5,947 nucleotides of DNA from an uncultured Eubacterium sp. (lineage in GTDB: Bacteria; Bacillota; Clostridia; Lachnospirales; Lachnospiraceae). The notes under the pieces were generated by a model. That model worked only from the letters and a program-made list of their open reading frames with translations, was not told where the DNA came from and searched no databases. A program made the translations under genes and the position numbers. The stretch spans positions 1 through 5,947 of the forward strand of contig CAJUIH010000143.1 of the NCBI GenBank assembly GCA_910586045.1, given 5' to 3'. Position 1 is the stretch's first letter, and the number at the start of each line of letters is the position of its first letter. Positions 5,805 through 5,947 of the stretch are shown piece by piece.

Positions 5805-5947
5805 CAGAATGGTAAGAATCCCTAAGCATTCTGCAATTTACGAATCGGCCTGCCCCGGTCGCGGCGCCTAATTCGCCCTGGCTGACGCCAGCAGCTAAAG
5901 TCGCCGCTTGGCTTCGCCCCTTAGGTAACCGGGCAGAATGCTAAGGG
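5805..5947. repeat. GC-rich imperfect inverted-repeat element, cut by window end
   Basis: CCCTAAGCATTCTGC at 5820-5834 is complementary at 14 of 15 positions to GCAGAATGCTAAGGG at 5933-5947. Nested pairs continue inward: CCGGT (5855-5859) with ACCGG (5928-5932), CCTAA (5867-5871) with TTAGG (5921-5925), and a CTGGC/GCCAG hairpin with a 4-base loop (5878-5891). A third copy of the motif, CAGAATGGTAAG at 5805-5816, matches 11 of 12 bases of the right arm (5934-5945) in direct orientation and can compete for the same left arm. The element is much richer in GC than the DNA at 5642-5765. The last base of the window is the last base of the right arm. It could be a repeated palindromic element, a structured RNA, or the end of a mobile unit; the sequence alone does not decide. 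Confidence 0.6.

Noticed and set aside
5632..5871. Rightward 79-codon open frame at the right end
   Set aside because: It is antisense to the start, ribosome binding site and promoter of the 109-residue gene and enters the inverted repeat; no ribosome binding site and no recognisable protein.

Overview
The window looks like a chromosomal fragment from an anaerobic, low-to-mid GC Bacillota, most likely class Clostridia and possibly Lachnospiraceae. The support is the gene set and its order: a long bifunctional Rel, then a small metallo-beta-lactamase-fold hydrolase, then HemZ, a neighbourhood I recall from many Clostridia. Shine-Dalgarno sites are strong (AGGTGA, AAGGA, AGGGGG) and the promoters are sigma-A type with 17-base spacers. 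The genus is inference. All well-supported protein genes lie on the minus strand, so the window is described from right to left.

Right end (5642-5947): no convincing gene. It holds a sigma-A promoter (5698-5726) for the next gene and, at the very edge, a GC-rich imperfect inverted repeat (5805-5947) with three related copies of a short motif. The last arm ends exactly at the last base, so the window may stop inside or at the border of a repeated element.

5312-5641 encodes an unrecognised 109-residue protein with its own promoter and ribosome binding site. It is followed by a very good promoter (TTGCAT-17-TATAAT, 5270-5298) for rel. rel (2896-5217) encodes a complete (p)ppGpp synthetase/hydrolase with HD, synthetase, TGS, zinc-finger-like and ACT domains. 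After an 84-base gap, which contains a possible 22-codon peptide gene overlapping the next start codon, come the hydrolase gene (2185-2811) and, 9 bases later, hemZ (688-2175). I see no promoter between rel and hemZ, so rel, the hydrolase and hemZ probably form one transcript: alarmone control, a small housekeeping hydrolase and a radical-SAM heme-type enzyme.

Left end (1-687): after the hemZ stop the same frame stays open for 40 further codons, with a possible 30-residue peptide inside. A strong hairpin with T-runs on both sides (492-544) then ends the operon. On the plus strand the same hairpin is preceded by a promoter-like pair (395-423) and a perfect 14-bp dyad (428-460), so a short untranslated RNA of about 115 bases, convergent with the operon, is a reasonable hypothesis. 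Positions 1-390 are AT-rich and hold only weak signals, including a possible 28-residue reading frame at the left edge.

The core of the window is ordinary housekeeping DNA. I do not see a defence system, CRISPR array, tRNA, rRNA or transposase. The items most worth a second look are the right-end inverted repeat, the candidate small RNA, the orphan 109-residue gene in front of rel, and the small reading frames around the operon.
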